This document shows, piece by piece, positions 1 through 6,628 of a stretch of DNA of 15,222 nucleotides; position 1 is the first letter of the stretch, and each line of letters starts with the position of its first letter. The stretch spans positions 1 to 15,222 of the forward strand of contig CABUVF010000036.1 in the NCBI GenBank assembly GCA_902494945.1, in the 5' to 3' direction. This stretch comes from an uncultured Collinsella sp. (GTDB lineage: Bacteria > Actinomycetota > Coriobacteriia > Coriobacteriales > Coriobacteriaceae). The position numbers were made by a program, and so were the translations under genes. Below the pieces are notes generated by a model. It searched no databases. It was not told the origin of the DNA and saw nothing but the letters and a program-made list of their open reading frames with translations.

Positions 1-5
1 GCCAT
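1..5 (-). CDS. Start of a leftward gene (only Met-Ala onset visible)
   Basis: A minus-strand ATG lies at positions 5-3, followed by GC, so the protein begins Met-Ala if the next base completes a GCN codon. Immediately upstream on the minus strand is AAAGGAGAAAC (positions 6-16), with AGGAG ending four bases before the ATG, which is a convincing ribosome binding site. The gene runs out of the window, so product and length are unknown. It is divergent from the winged-helix regulator at 199-546, a layout in which the regulator often controls the neighbour, but that link is only inferred. Confidence 0.6.
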
Positions 6-23
6 GTTTCTCCTTTTTCCATG

Positions 24-33
24 CGACCGGTCG
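24..33. promoter_or_regulatory. 10-bp perfect palindrome next to the leftward gene's RBS
   Basis: CGACCGGTCG is its own reverse complement. It lies about 20 bp upstream of the leftward start codon, so it would sit in the leader or promoter of that gene. It could be an operator, but a single 10-bp palindrome in G+C-rich DNA can also occur by chance. Confidence 0.3.
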
Positions 34-63
34 GCTGCAGGCCTCGTAGGACCCAGCCCAACC

Positions 64-75
64 TTGGGCGCCCAA
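64..75. promoter_or_regulatory. 12-bp perfect palindrome, candidate operator
   Basis: TTGGGCGCCCAA is a perfect palindrome in the divergent intergenic region. It lies about 35-45 bp upstream of the rightward -10 element (109-114), where an activator or repressor of either gene could bind. It does not resemble the classical ModE site as I remember it. Its role as an operator is inferred only from symmetry and position. Confidence 0.4.
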
Positions 76-105
76 TACTGGGGAAGTATCTTAACGCACT
101 TTGAC

Positions 106-114
106 TGCTACAAT
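106..114 (+). promoter_or_regulatory. Extended -10 promoter for the regulator gene
   Basis: TGCTACAAT fits the extended -10 pattern TGnTAnnnT. No good -35 hexamer is present at normal spacing, which an extended -10 can tolerate. Transcription would begin near position 121 and give a leader of about 75 nt. A short inverted repeat, ACGCA (146-150) with TGCGT (156-160), lies in that leader. Confidence 0.4.
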
Positions 115-198
115 GCATGGTTTAGAAAGAGCACACGAGGGTTTGACGCAGGCTTTGCGTTTGCCCAGCAAATACTTTAGCGGGGAGACGTGGAGCGT

Positions 199-546
199 AT
201 GAAGTACAAGACGACGGCAAAGTTGGTCATTCAAGCGTGCGACAAGGATTTGCCGGGCGTGTTCGGCCATGGCTGCGTCTTGCTGCTGCAGGGTATTGCC
301 CGGGAGCACTCGCTCAACCGAGCCGCCAAGAGCATGGGCATGGCCTATTCGAAAGCGTGGCGTATTGTAAACGAAGCGGAAGGCCAGCTAGGCTGCAAGC
401 TCATCGAGCGCGACGGCGCCCGCGGATCCACGCTCACGCCGGCCGGCGAGCGAGCCATAGCAGTCTACGAGGAGCTGCAGGCCGATATCAACAAAGTCAT
501 CGCTGCCAAGGCCGACGCCCTCATCGCCAACATCAACGCGGAGTAG
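199..546 (+). CDS. ModE/LysR-type winged-helix DNA-binding protein
   Basis: This small regulator of about 115 residues consists almost entirely of one winged helix-turn-helix domain of the type at the N-terminus of the molybdate regulator ModE and in LysR proteins. The helix-turn-helix reads as LNRAAKSMGMAYSKAWRIV, followed by a wing with IERDGARGSTLTPAGE and a terminal helix that probably dimerises. There is no TOBE/MOP molybdate-binding domain, so it cannot sense molybdate as full ModE does; the effector is unknown. A GTG at 190 would add three residues. GGGGAG at 182-187 is too close to the GTG and rather far from the ATG at 199, so the start is uncertain. It is divergent from the leftward gene at the window edge, its most plausible target. 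The domain call is firm; the regulon is not visible. Confidence 0.85.
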   Translation: MKYKTTAKLVIQACDKDLPGVFGHGCVLLLQGIAREHSLNRAAKSMGMAYSKAWRIVNEAEGQLGCKLIERDGARGSTLTPAGERAIAVYEELQADINKVIAAKADALIANINAE

Positions 547-599
547 TCCTTTTGGGCGGTTTTTAGCCCACAGCGCCCTCGGGTTGAGGATCGCGCCAC

Positions 600-748
600 A
601 AAACGGGCCCATCTACTACGTTTAGTTGAATACCCACGACCATACCGGACATTATGAAATTAAAACCGCTGGTAAACAGCTTGGTAATCTTCAAAATAGG
701 CGGGTGTGGTCGACCCCTATTGCTTAAACGTAGTAAATAGGCCGTTTT
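600..748. repeat. 149-bp MITE/REP-like element with long imperfect terminal inverted repeats
   Basis: The left end starts AAAACGGGCC and contains TACTACGTTTA (614-624). The right end is its near-complement, TAAACGTAGTA (725-735) followed by GGCCGTTTT (740-748). The 11-bp cores match perfectly, and outside them the ends match over about 25 bp with a few substitutions. The interior is A+T-richer than the flanks and has no credible ORF. No target-site duplication is obvious. The element fills most of the gap between two convergent genes, so it may also help end transcripts. It looks like a non-autonomous, miniature transposon-type or intergenic repeat; whether it recurs in the genome cannot be judged here. 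Confidence 0.55.
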
Positions 749-769
749 CGTGACACAGACCCCGATTAG

Positions 770-1762
770 CTACTTGCGAAGGGCGTTATCGAGAGTGGCA
801 GTCACCTGCAGAGGGTCGTCTGTGCCGGCGAAGAGGCGGATGGCGCTCCCCTGCTTACCGCGCGGGGCCGAAAGGCGCGTTGTTGAGCCGCCGGCGGGTG
901 ATGTGCGGAATTCGTCCGGCAGTATGCTGAAAAATTCACCCGCGATGCAGTCCATCAGGTCAAACTCTACTGCCGGGCCAAAACCGTGCTCCAGGATGCC
1001 GGTCGCGATGGCATGGTCGGGATGCAAGGTCAGCCCGGGATAGCGCACGTTGCGCACCATCTCGTTGGCAGCCAGATACTCGGCCAGCGCACGGGCGCGG
1101 TCGAAATGCGCCTGCATGCGGGTATCGAGCGAGTCCAGCCCGCGCTCCAGCACATCGGCCTCCTCAACAGACAGGTCAAAAGCAGGCGCGCTGCAGGTCG
1201 CAAGCAACGCGTGCGCACACTCTGCGGCGGCATCCACGCGATGGCGCTTGAGCTGCGAGCGCGCCACCGAGACGGCGACGAGCTTGCGAGGAGCTTCGCC
1301 GGCGCACACACGGTCGAGTGCCTCGAGCGACAGCGCGGCACCCAAGCGCAACGGATCGCATCCAAAAACACCTGCCACGGTGTTATCCACCACAAGCAGC
1401 GCATGCGCCTCGCGAGCCGCGCGGCCCAGGGCACGAAGATCAGGCACACGCAGGCCAAACCCGCCGATGGAATTGACGAACCACCACAGATGCGACCCGT
1501 CAGCATCAAACGAAGCATCAAAGCCCTCGGACGCGGCAGCAAACGTCGCAGCCGCAGGCTCCCCCACCAGCGCAACATCGCAGCCATCAAAGCCGCAGGC
1601 AAACGCATCGGCAAGGTCATCCGCAAGGGCCACCAGGCGATCACCGGACTGCACAATCCCCAGCATCGACAGCGCCGCCGGCACATGCGAGGCCGAAACT
1701 AGACGCGCCTCACGCGCGCCGGCCCTTGCAGCCCAGGACTCTTCTAGCTGTTGCACGTCCAC
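770..1762 (-). CDS. Divergent Cys/Met-metabolism PLP-enzyme-like protein, possibly inactive
   Basis: The fold is that of cystathionine gamma-synthase/lyase-type PLP enzymes. The cofactor-binding stretch ALLVVDNTVAGVFGCDPLRLGA matches the family's VVDNT motif followed by PLELGA, and later parts (LDTRMQAHFDRARALAEYLA, RYPGL, IRLFAGTDDP) follow the C-terminal domain pattern. Two things are odd. The N-terminal arm of about 60 residues, which supplies a Tyr and an Arg to the neighbour's active site, is absent. Where the family has the Schiff-base lysine in SATK, this protein reads SVAR, with the Arg codon at 1259-1261. A TTG at 1789 would add nine residues, but AAGGGA upstream of the GTG at 1762 favours the shorter start, giving about 330 residues. 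It lies downstream of the pel-unit hairpin and is probably transcribed separately. It may be a pseudoenzyme or a decaying gene; the reaction cannot be named. Confidence 0.75.
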   Translation of the reverse strand: MDVQQLEESWAARAGAREARLVSASHVPAALSMLGIVQSGDRLVALADDLADAFACGFDGCDVALVGEPAAATFAAASEGFDASFDADGSHLWWFVNSIGGFGLRVPDLRALGRAAREAHALLVVDNTVAGVFGCDPLRLGAALSLEALDRVCAGEAPRKLVAVSVARSQLKRHRVDAAAECAHALLATCSAPAFDLSVEEADVLERGLDSLDTRMQAHFDRARALAEYLAANEMVRNVRYPGLTLHPDHAIATGILEHGFGPAVEFDLMDCIAGEFFSILPDEFRTSPAGGSTTRLSAPRGKQGSAIRLFAGTDDPLQVTATLDNALRK

Positions 1763-1845
1763 GCGACACCATCCCTTACATAAAACCAAACCAAGACTAG
1801 CCCACCCAGGTCGAGAAAACGTCAGCGCAAGCAGCGTCGAGCGGT

Positions 1846-1867
1846 CCGGCGTTCATTAGAACGCCGG
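1846..1867 (-). terminator. Strong hairpin after the last gene of the pel unit
   Basis: CCGGCGTTC (1846-1854) and GAACGCCGG (1859-1867) form a perfect 9-bp stem with a 4-nt loop, starting 7 nt past the DUF4956 stop codon on the minus strand. The stem is G+C-rich but is not followed by a T run on either strand. It may be a weak or factor-assisted terminator, or a 3' stabilising structure, for the eight-gene message. Confidence 0.5.
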
Positions 1868-1874
1868 AACAAAA

Positions 1875-2540
1875 TCACCCGTGATATTCGCCGTTGTACT
1901 GGATGAGCGTCAGGTCCTCAACGCCATCGAGCGCGCGGATGGCGTCGGCGTAGGGCATATCCACGCCGTCCGAGAACACCTCGACGGCCATCTCGACCTT
2001 GTCGCCGCGCATGGTCTTGGACTTGACGGTGAACTTGGTGCGCCCAAATGCACGCACGATATCATCGCCGGTGGTCTGGCCTGTGTAGTGGATGACCATC
2101 ATGTACACGCGCGCCTTGTCCTGGTGGCTCGCAAAGCCGGCGATCATCACCACGATCACCACTGCCGTGAGTCCTACGAGCGCATACATACCGGCGCCTG
2201 CAGTAATGCCTGTGGTAATGGCCCAAAACAGATACAGCAGGTCGAGCGGGTCCTTGACCGCCGTACGGTAGCGGACGATAGACAGAGCACCGACCATACC
2301 GAGCGAGATGACCACGTTTGTCGAGATCGCGAGCGTGACCATGCAGGTGAGCACGCACATGCCCACGAGCGTCACGGCAAAACTGCGAGAATACACAACG
2401 CCGGTAAAAAAACGCTTGTACACGTAATAGATCAGGATGCCCATGGCGAGCGCCACGAGCAGCGACAGGCCAATCTTGGCAGGGTCGACCTGACCAAACG
2501 CCTCCAAGACGGAGTTCTTAAAAAAGTCCCTGGTGCTCAT
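1875..2540 (-). CDS. DUF4956 multi-pass membrane protein
   Basis: A 221-residue protein with about four membrane-spanning segments (roughly residues 22-42, 52-72, 74-90 and 102-134), then a soluble cytoplasmic-type tail of about 85 residues whose alternating strands and helices suggest a small alpha/beta domain. The signature of DUF4956 is clear: SLGMVGALSIVRYRTAVKDP, then DLLYLFWAITTGI. The biochemical function is not established as far as I know, but genes of this family are commonly found beside VTC-domain polymerase and CotH genes, exactly as here. It starts 3 bp after the VTC stop, so the two are almost certainly co-translated. I infer that it is the membrane partner of the polymerase, comparable in layout to the small membrane subunit of the yeast VTC complex, and might conduct the polymer. 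It is the last gene before the hairpin at 1846-1867. Confidence 0.88.
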   Translation of the reverse strand: MSTRDFFKNSVLEAFGQVDPAKIGLSLLVALAMGILIYYVYKRFFTGVVYSRSFAVTLVGMCVLTCMVTLAISTNVVISLGMVGALSIVRYRTAVKDPLDLLYLFWAITTGITAGAGMYALVGLTAVVIVVMIAGFASHQDKARVYMMVIHYTGQTTGDDIVRAFGRTKFTVKSKTMRGDKVEMAVEVFSDGVDMPYADAIRALDGVEDLTLIQYNGEYHG

Positions 2541-2543
2541 GGT

Positions 2544-3335
2544 CTAAATATCCCCTCGGTTCCCAAAATCCGATTCCCAGTAGTTAAAACCGCGCAGGTA
2601 GGCGGTCTTGTCATAACACAGGCAGTACTTAGAGACCGCCGTGAGTTCGGCCGCACCTGGCGGCACCATATCGCGCACCAGCTGCGGGCAAAACTCGGTA
2701 AACTTGACCTCCATCACCAGCTTGCCGGGCTCCAGTACGGGCAACGCGGGCAACGTCGCGTCAAAGATGTCAAAGCTCCCCACCGCCGCACGCACGTTGC
2801 TATCAAAGGTAATGCGCACGGTGCCCTCGTCCATCACCCACGGCTCGCGCTCGTAGTCCACGATGGTCCGCGGGCGCATCATATTGCAGATGCACTCGAT
2901 GTAGAACTCGCGACAGAGCGGATAGGGGCTCCTCAGCAAAAAGTTGTAGTCACCGGCCAGAATCTGCTCAAACTCGCCACGCGTGAGCGGCGCGTCCTCC
3001 TTGTAGATCCAGCTGCCGTACTTCTTTTTGCGCTCGAGCTTAATCACCTTGTCGCCGCCGTTATAGATGCGCACGCGATACTTTTTGCGCATGAGAATAC
3101 CGGCGTCTTTTTCCTCGTAGGCCGAGTTGCAGTAGTCGTCAAAGTACAGGCTGCGAATGGTGTAACCACCCGCCCGCGCATGCTTATCCAGTTTAAAAAC
3201 CGGCGCCATGCGGCAGGCAAGCGCGGCGTGCTCGCCCTCGTTAATGAGATATTTGAGCTCGTGGCGGTAACGCTCCTGCGTGGCGCGTGCGGGCGGGGCC
3301 GCCAAGCGCTCAAGCAGCGCGCTAGCCCTCCTCAT
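2544..3335 (-). CDS. VTC-domain polyphosphate polymerase
   Basis: A 263-residue cytoplasmic protein that is essentially one VTC (tunnel-fold) domain, the catalytic module that makes polyphosphate from ATP in yeast Vtc4. The family's basic tunnel residues are visible in order: RHELKYLI (24-31), YTIRSLYFDD (58-67), KYRVRIY (85-91), KLERKKK (99-105), TVRITFD, VMEVKF with its metal-ligand-type Glu, and VSKY near the C-terminus. There is no SPX sensor domain and no membrane segment, so sensing and export must come from other proteins. The ATG overlaps the end of the CotH gene by 14 bp and has its own site, GGAGG (3342-3346), seven bases upstream. The product is probably polyphosphate; another phosphate-containing polymer cannot be excluded. 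Confidence 0.88.
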   Translation of the reverse strand: MRRASALLERLAAPPARATQERYRHELKYLINEGEHAALACRMAPVFKLDKHARAGGYTIRSLYFDDYCNSAYEEKDAGILMRKKYRVRIYNGGDKVIKLERKKKYGSWIYKEDAPLTRGEFEQILAGDYNFLLRSPYPLCREFYIECICNMMRPRTIVDYEREPWVMDEGTVRITFDSNVRAAVGSFDIFDATLPALPVLEPGKLVMEVKFTEFCPQLVRDMVPPGAAELTAVSKYCLCYDKTAYLRGFNYWESDFGNRGDI

Positions 3336-5091
3336 ACGTGTCCTCCACGACCTTACCGCCGTCTTGCACGTAAAAACACTTCATGCCGTAGTGTTTGCCG
3401 TCGTCGGTCACATAGTAGTCAAACGCATCTTGGGCATAGCCGTCTGAGTTGGTGGCGCGCACGCGCACAAAATACTGGCCGGCATCGGGCGCATCACAGG
3501 TCACCTCGGGAAGCAGCACGTCCTCAGCCTTAAAAAGCACGTCGCTTATGGCATAGTCGCGCGCCAGCTCCACGGTATAGCGAATGTCACGCGCCTTAAA
3601 GTCGTAGGACGCATCCCAGTTAATGCGCAGCTTACCGTTATCAATCTGCGGCACGCCAATGTAGAACGGCATGGGCTTTTTATAGCTCTCGCGAAAGCTC
3701 TTATAGTTCTCCTCGATCTCGGAGGGAATCGCCGCGGCAATCTGCTCGTATTCGTCCTTGGTGACAGGCAGATTGTCGATATCGGGCGAAGCAAAGACCA
3801 ACGATTCGGTAACCTCGCGATAATGTCTAATCATCTTGGCCAGGCGCGCCTCGGTCATATACGAGCGCAGGTCCTTTACGGCGCGGTCGAGTTCGCTGCG
3901 GAACGATTTGCTACGCAGTGCACGATTGAATAGCACGTTGCCCCAGTAGTTGCTTACGCCGCGCTCCCAGCTCGCATAGTCCAAGAACCCCTTCAGGCTC
4001 AGCTCAAGCTTACGCAGCATGCCGTCGTTATCCCAATCTAAAAAGTACCAGGTATTTGAGTTGAGCGGGCTGTACAGATAGCAGTTGCGGTTCTGCGTAT
4101 CGCAGTTGCCCGTCAGAATCTGAAACGCCAGCCAATAGACCAGATTCTCGGTATCAAAGTAGGTGTCGAGCACGTCATCGATCTTTTGCGATTCATCGTT
4201 GAGCGCGTCGAGCATCTCGATGAGCTTGGTGTGGTCCGAATCGCCCTTGATCTCGAGCATGCCCTCAAAGTTTGCCTGGTTGTAGTCGGGGTCGTCGGCA
4301 AGTTTAATGGTGTCCTCATAGCGATGGAAATCGAAGCTGTTCACCTTGTACAGGTGCCCGCTCTTATCCAGGCCATGTGCCTTAAGCGCCGTCTTGTTGA
4401 GCTGCTCCACCTGCGTAAACAGGCCGTAGTCCTCAAAGGTATCGTTGGACTTTTCGGTCTGGTCGCACACCCACAGATGCACAAACTGCGTACGCAGGCC
4501 CATCATCTGGGGAATCCCGCGGATAAGGTCGTAGGCCATCTTGTTGCGAAAACGCATACCCTCGCCCATGTGCTTGTTGAGCGCAATCGCGCGCTGTTGG
4601 CGCCAGGTGCCCTTGCCCTTTTTGAGCTCCACCTTGTAATTCTTTTGCGTGTAGGAGCTCGATGTCTGGCCGCGCACCTGCACGGTGGCATTGGGCGCTT
4701 CCTCGCCATAGCCAACCTCGCCGGCCACCGGGCCGTCTTCGTCGCCCGCCTGCAGCAGGCCCATAACCTGATAGCGCGTCACGCCCATGTCGGCATAGTC
4801 ATACACCGAGTACGTGTTGATCTCGGCCCAGCTATGGTCCGTGTTCTCGGAGCTGTTGCCGCGAGAGACCGTCAGATACATGGTCACAATGCCCGAGTCA
4901 TCATAGACCTCGTACAGCTCGTCCTTATCGCGCAGATGCTTGGACTGGTCGGAGGCCTCGGCCTTTTTAATCTTGTCCTGCTTTTTTACCTTATTTGTCG
5001 AGGATTCGTCCTGAGATGAGCAGCCCGAAAGCAGCAGCGCGCCGGCAGCCGCCTCGATCAGACAGCGGCGAGACATCAACTTATCGATCAT
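3322..5091 (-). CDS. CotH-family kinase lipoprotein with C-terminal Fn3-like domain
   Basis: A 589-residue secreted lipoprotein. The N-terminus has arginines, a short hydrophobic stretch and the lipobox LSGC (Cys24), so it should be anchored outside the membrane. A polar linker leads to a CotH domain, an atypical protein-kinase fold first known from spore coats. Family motifs seen are VRGQTSSSYTQKNYKVEL (139-156), GNCDTQNRNCYLY (328-340) and YFLDWDNDGML (349-359), the last carrying metal-binding-type Asp residues. Residues about 475-575 look like a fibronectin type III or Ig-like beta domain. The start at 5091 has GGAGG five bases upstream and overlaps the pelG stop by 11 bp. The substrate is unknown; in this operon it might phosphorylate or bind an exported matrix component. 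Confidence 0.87.
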   Translation of the reverse strand: MIDKLMSRRCLIEAAAGALLLSGCSSQDESSTNKVKKQDKIKKAEASDQSKHLRDKDELYEVYDDSGIVTMYLTVSRGNSSENTDHSWAEINTYSVYDYADMGVTRYQVMGLLQAGDEDGPVAGEVGYGEEAPNATVQVRGQTSSSYTQKNYKVELKKGKGTWRQQRAIALNKHMGEGMRFRNKMAYDLIRGIPQMMGLRTQFVHLWVCDQTEKSNDTFEDYGLFTQVEQLNKTALKAHGLDKSGHLYKVNSFDFHRYEDTIKLADDPDYNQANFEGMLEIKGDSDHTKLIEMLDALNDESQKIDDVLDTYFDTENLVYWLAFQILTGNCDTQNRNCYLYSPLNSNTWYFLDWDNDGMLRKLELSLKGFLDYASWERGVSNYWGNVLFNRALRSKSFRSELDRAVKDLRSYMTEARLAKMIRHYREVTESLVFASPDIDNLPVTKDEYEQIAAAIPSEIEENYKSFRESYKKPMPFYIGVPQIDNGKLRINWDASYDFKARDIRYTVELARDYAISDVLFKAEDVLLPEVTCDAPDAGQYFVRVRATNSDGYAQDAFDYYVTDDGKHYGMKCFYVQDGGKVVEDTYEEG

Positions 5092-6625
5092 CAGAACCTC
5101 CCCAATGGTTGCGATACACGCGAACTACTGCGCGCTGAAACGCGCCGTGCGGCACGCCCTTGCAGCGGCACTCCTCATAGCGCTGCTCGGCACGGTCGAG
5201 CAAGCGGCCCAGCTGTGTAAAACGACCCGTTTTGTCGGTCGCCACAATGGGCTGCTGACTCAGGATACGATACGGTAAGTTGGCGGTATAGGTATCGAGC
5301 CGCAGCAGCGCCACGATAAAAAACACCACCGCACCCAACAAAAAGCCAAAGCCGTAAAACTGCTGCGGCAAAAGCAACGACACGGCGGTCGCCAGCCCTG
5401 CCACACCGGCAAACAGGCCCGAGGCCAGAACGGCTCCCTTGTAGTCGGTAAAGTACAGCAAGATAAGCAGGATCGTGTTGCCCACGGCATACAGGCCGTA
5501 GCCTACGCATAACGTGCGAAAATACCCGTGCATAAGATTGTTAAAGCCCAGCGGCAGGGCCGAGAGCACTGTGGTCTCGAGCGAGATGACCGCCGCGGTC
5601 ACAAACAGCTGCTTGAGCGCGCAAAAGCGCAGTTCGCTGTTGAGCGTGGAGAGCATCTCCTCCTCGGCCACCACAATATCGCCCACCACGCCGCCGTCGT
5701 TAAACAGGCTGTAGTAGTCACGGTAGCGCGGATAGAAATTGACCTCGACCGACACCACAAAGTTGACGGTCGTGACCAGAATGGTCAAAAACGCAAGCAA
5801 CGCCGGCACATCATGATAGGGCGCGCCGTAAAACAGGCCTTTGACCCACACGCCAATGGGCCCTGCCCAAATAATCACCAGGTGCGCAAAGAGCCCCAGG
5901 TTGGTAAACAGGCCCGTGAGCGCCAGCGGCATAAACTGATCGAGCCAGCGCAAAAAGAGCCAGGGGCTGCGGTCGTTCTGCGGAAAATACCGGTACAGCA
6001 GTACCACATCCCAGGCGAGCATGACGCCGTAGCCTAGGGCGATTGACGCCAACAGGCCCTCGACCGGCGGCAGTCCCAGCGCCAGCGCGGCCAGGGCGCA
6101 CAGGCACGCCACGCCAATGGCAGCCGCAAAGCTGCACAGGATACCGCGGTAATCCTTGATGGCCGTGAGGTAACTCATGCCGTTCCAGTTGACGATCATA
6201 ATGTTGAACAGCCACAGGCACAGCAGCCCCTGCAGCAGCGTGGCGCCCGAGAACAGCAAAAAGACGCCGTAGAGCACCGTGCCCGCAACGAGCATAATGG
6301 CGTTGGAGCCCCAAAACGAAGGCAGGATCTCATCCTCGCGCTCGGCAAAGAGCATGTCGGCCAAAAAGCGCGTGACCGGCATAGAGAAAAAACTCGTGAG
6401 CGTGAGCGACGCCAGCAGCGTATAGGTCACCATGCACACCAGCAGATCTTGGTTGGCACGGCCCACACCCCACAGACCGCACAGCACCAAGATACCCACC
6501 TGGAGCAGCACGCCCAGCAGCATGGGGCCCGTGCACACAATGCCAGCGTAGCCATAGGCGCGCATCGTGGCAAACAGACCCTTGCGCCTAAACAGGCGCT
6601 TGAGCTCAAAACCGATTCCGGCCAC
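5081..6625 (-). CDS. pelG: PelG, Pel polysaccharide flippase-like membrane protein
   Basis: A multi-pass protein of 514 residues with about twelve hydrophobic segments, related to MOP-superfamily polysaccharide transporters. The N-terminus MAGIGFELKRL is the recognisable PelG opening, and WNGMSYLTAIKDYRG, FTDYKGAV and the ordered hydrophobic blocks fit the family. In Pel systems it works with PelD, PelE and PelF to pass the growing chain through the cytoplasmic membrane. The protein is longer than the roughly 456 residues of the Pseudomonas protein; the excess is mostly a soluble tail of about 65-70 residues after the last membrane segment. The start is a GTG at 6625 preceded by GGGGGAG, 3 bp after the pelF stop, and the end overlaps the CotH gene. 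The identification is strong because of its neighbour pelF. Confidence 0.92.
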   Translation of the reverse strand: MAGIGFELKRLFRRKGLFATMRAYGYAGIVCTGPMLLGVLLQVGILVLCGLWGVGRANQDLLVCMVTYTLLASLTLTSFFSMPVTRFLADMLFAEREDEILPSFWGSNAIMLVAGTVLYGVFLLFSGATLLQGLLCLWLFNIMIVNWNGMSYLTAIKDYRGILCSFAAAIGVACLCALAALALGLPPVEGLLASIALGYGVMLAWDVVLLYRYFPQNDRSPWLFLRWLDQFMPLALTGLFTNLGLFAHLVIIWAGPIGVWVKGLFYGAPYHDVPALLAFLTILVTTVNFVVSVEVNFYPRYRDYYSLFNDGGVVGDIVVAEEEMLSTLNSELRFCALKQLFVTAAVISLETTVLSALPLGFNNLMHGYFRTLCVGYGLYAVGNTILLILLYFTDYKGAVLASGLFAGVAGLATAVSLLLPQQFYGFGFLLGAVVFFIVALLRLDTYTANLPYRILSQQPIVATDKTGRFTQLGRLLDRAEQRYEECRCKGVPHGAFQRAVVRVYRNHWGGSDDR

Positions 6626-6628
6626 CGG

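Noticed and set aside
550..570. Intrinsic terminator after the winged-helix gene (TGGGC...GCCCA)
   Set aside because: The stem is only 5 bp, the T-rich part lies in the loop, and no T run follows.
986..1859. Two long plus-strand frames opposite the PLP-enzyme-like gene
   Set aside because: The minus-strand frame matches a known fold over its whole length; the plus-strand products are low-complexity, rich in Arg, Ser and Ala.
1881..3533. A 550-codon open frame on the plus strand opposite DUF4956, VTC and CotH
   Set aside because: It crosses three well-supported minus-strand genes, gives a His- and Arg-rich protein with no recognisable domain, and is a by-product of codon bias in G+C-rich DNA.
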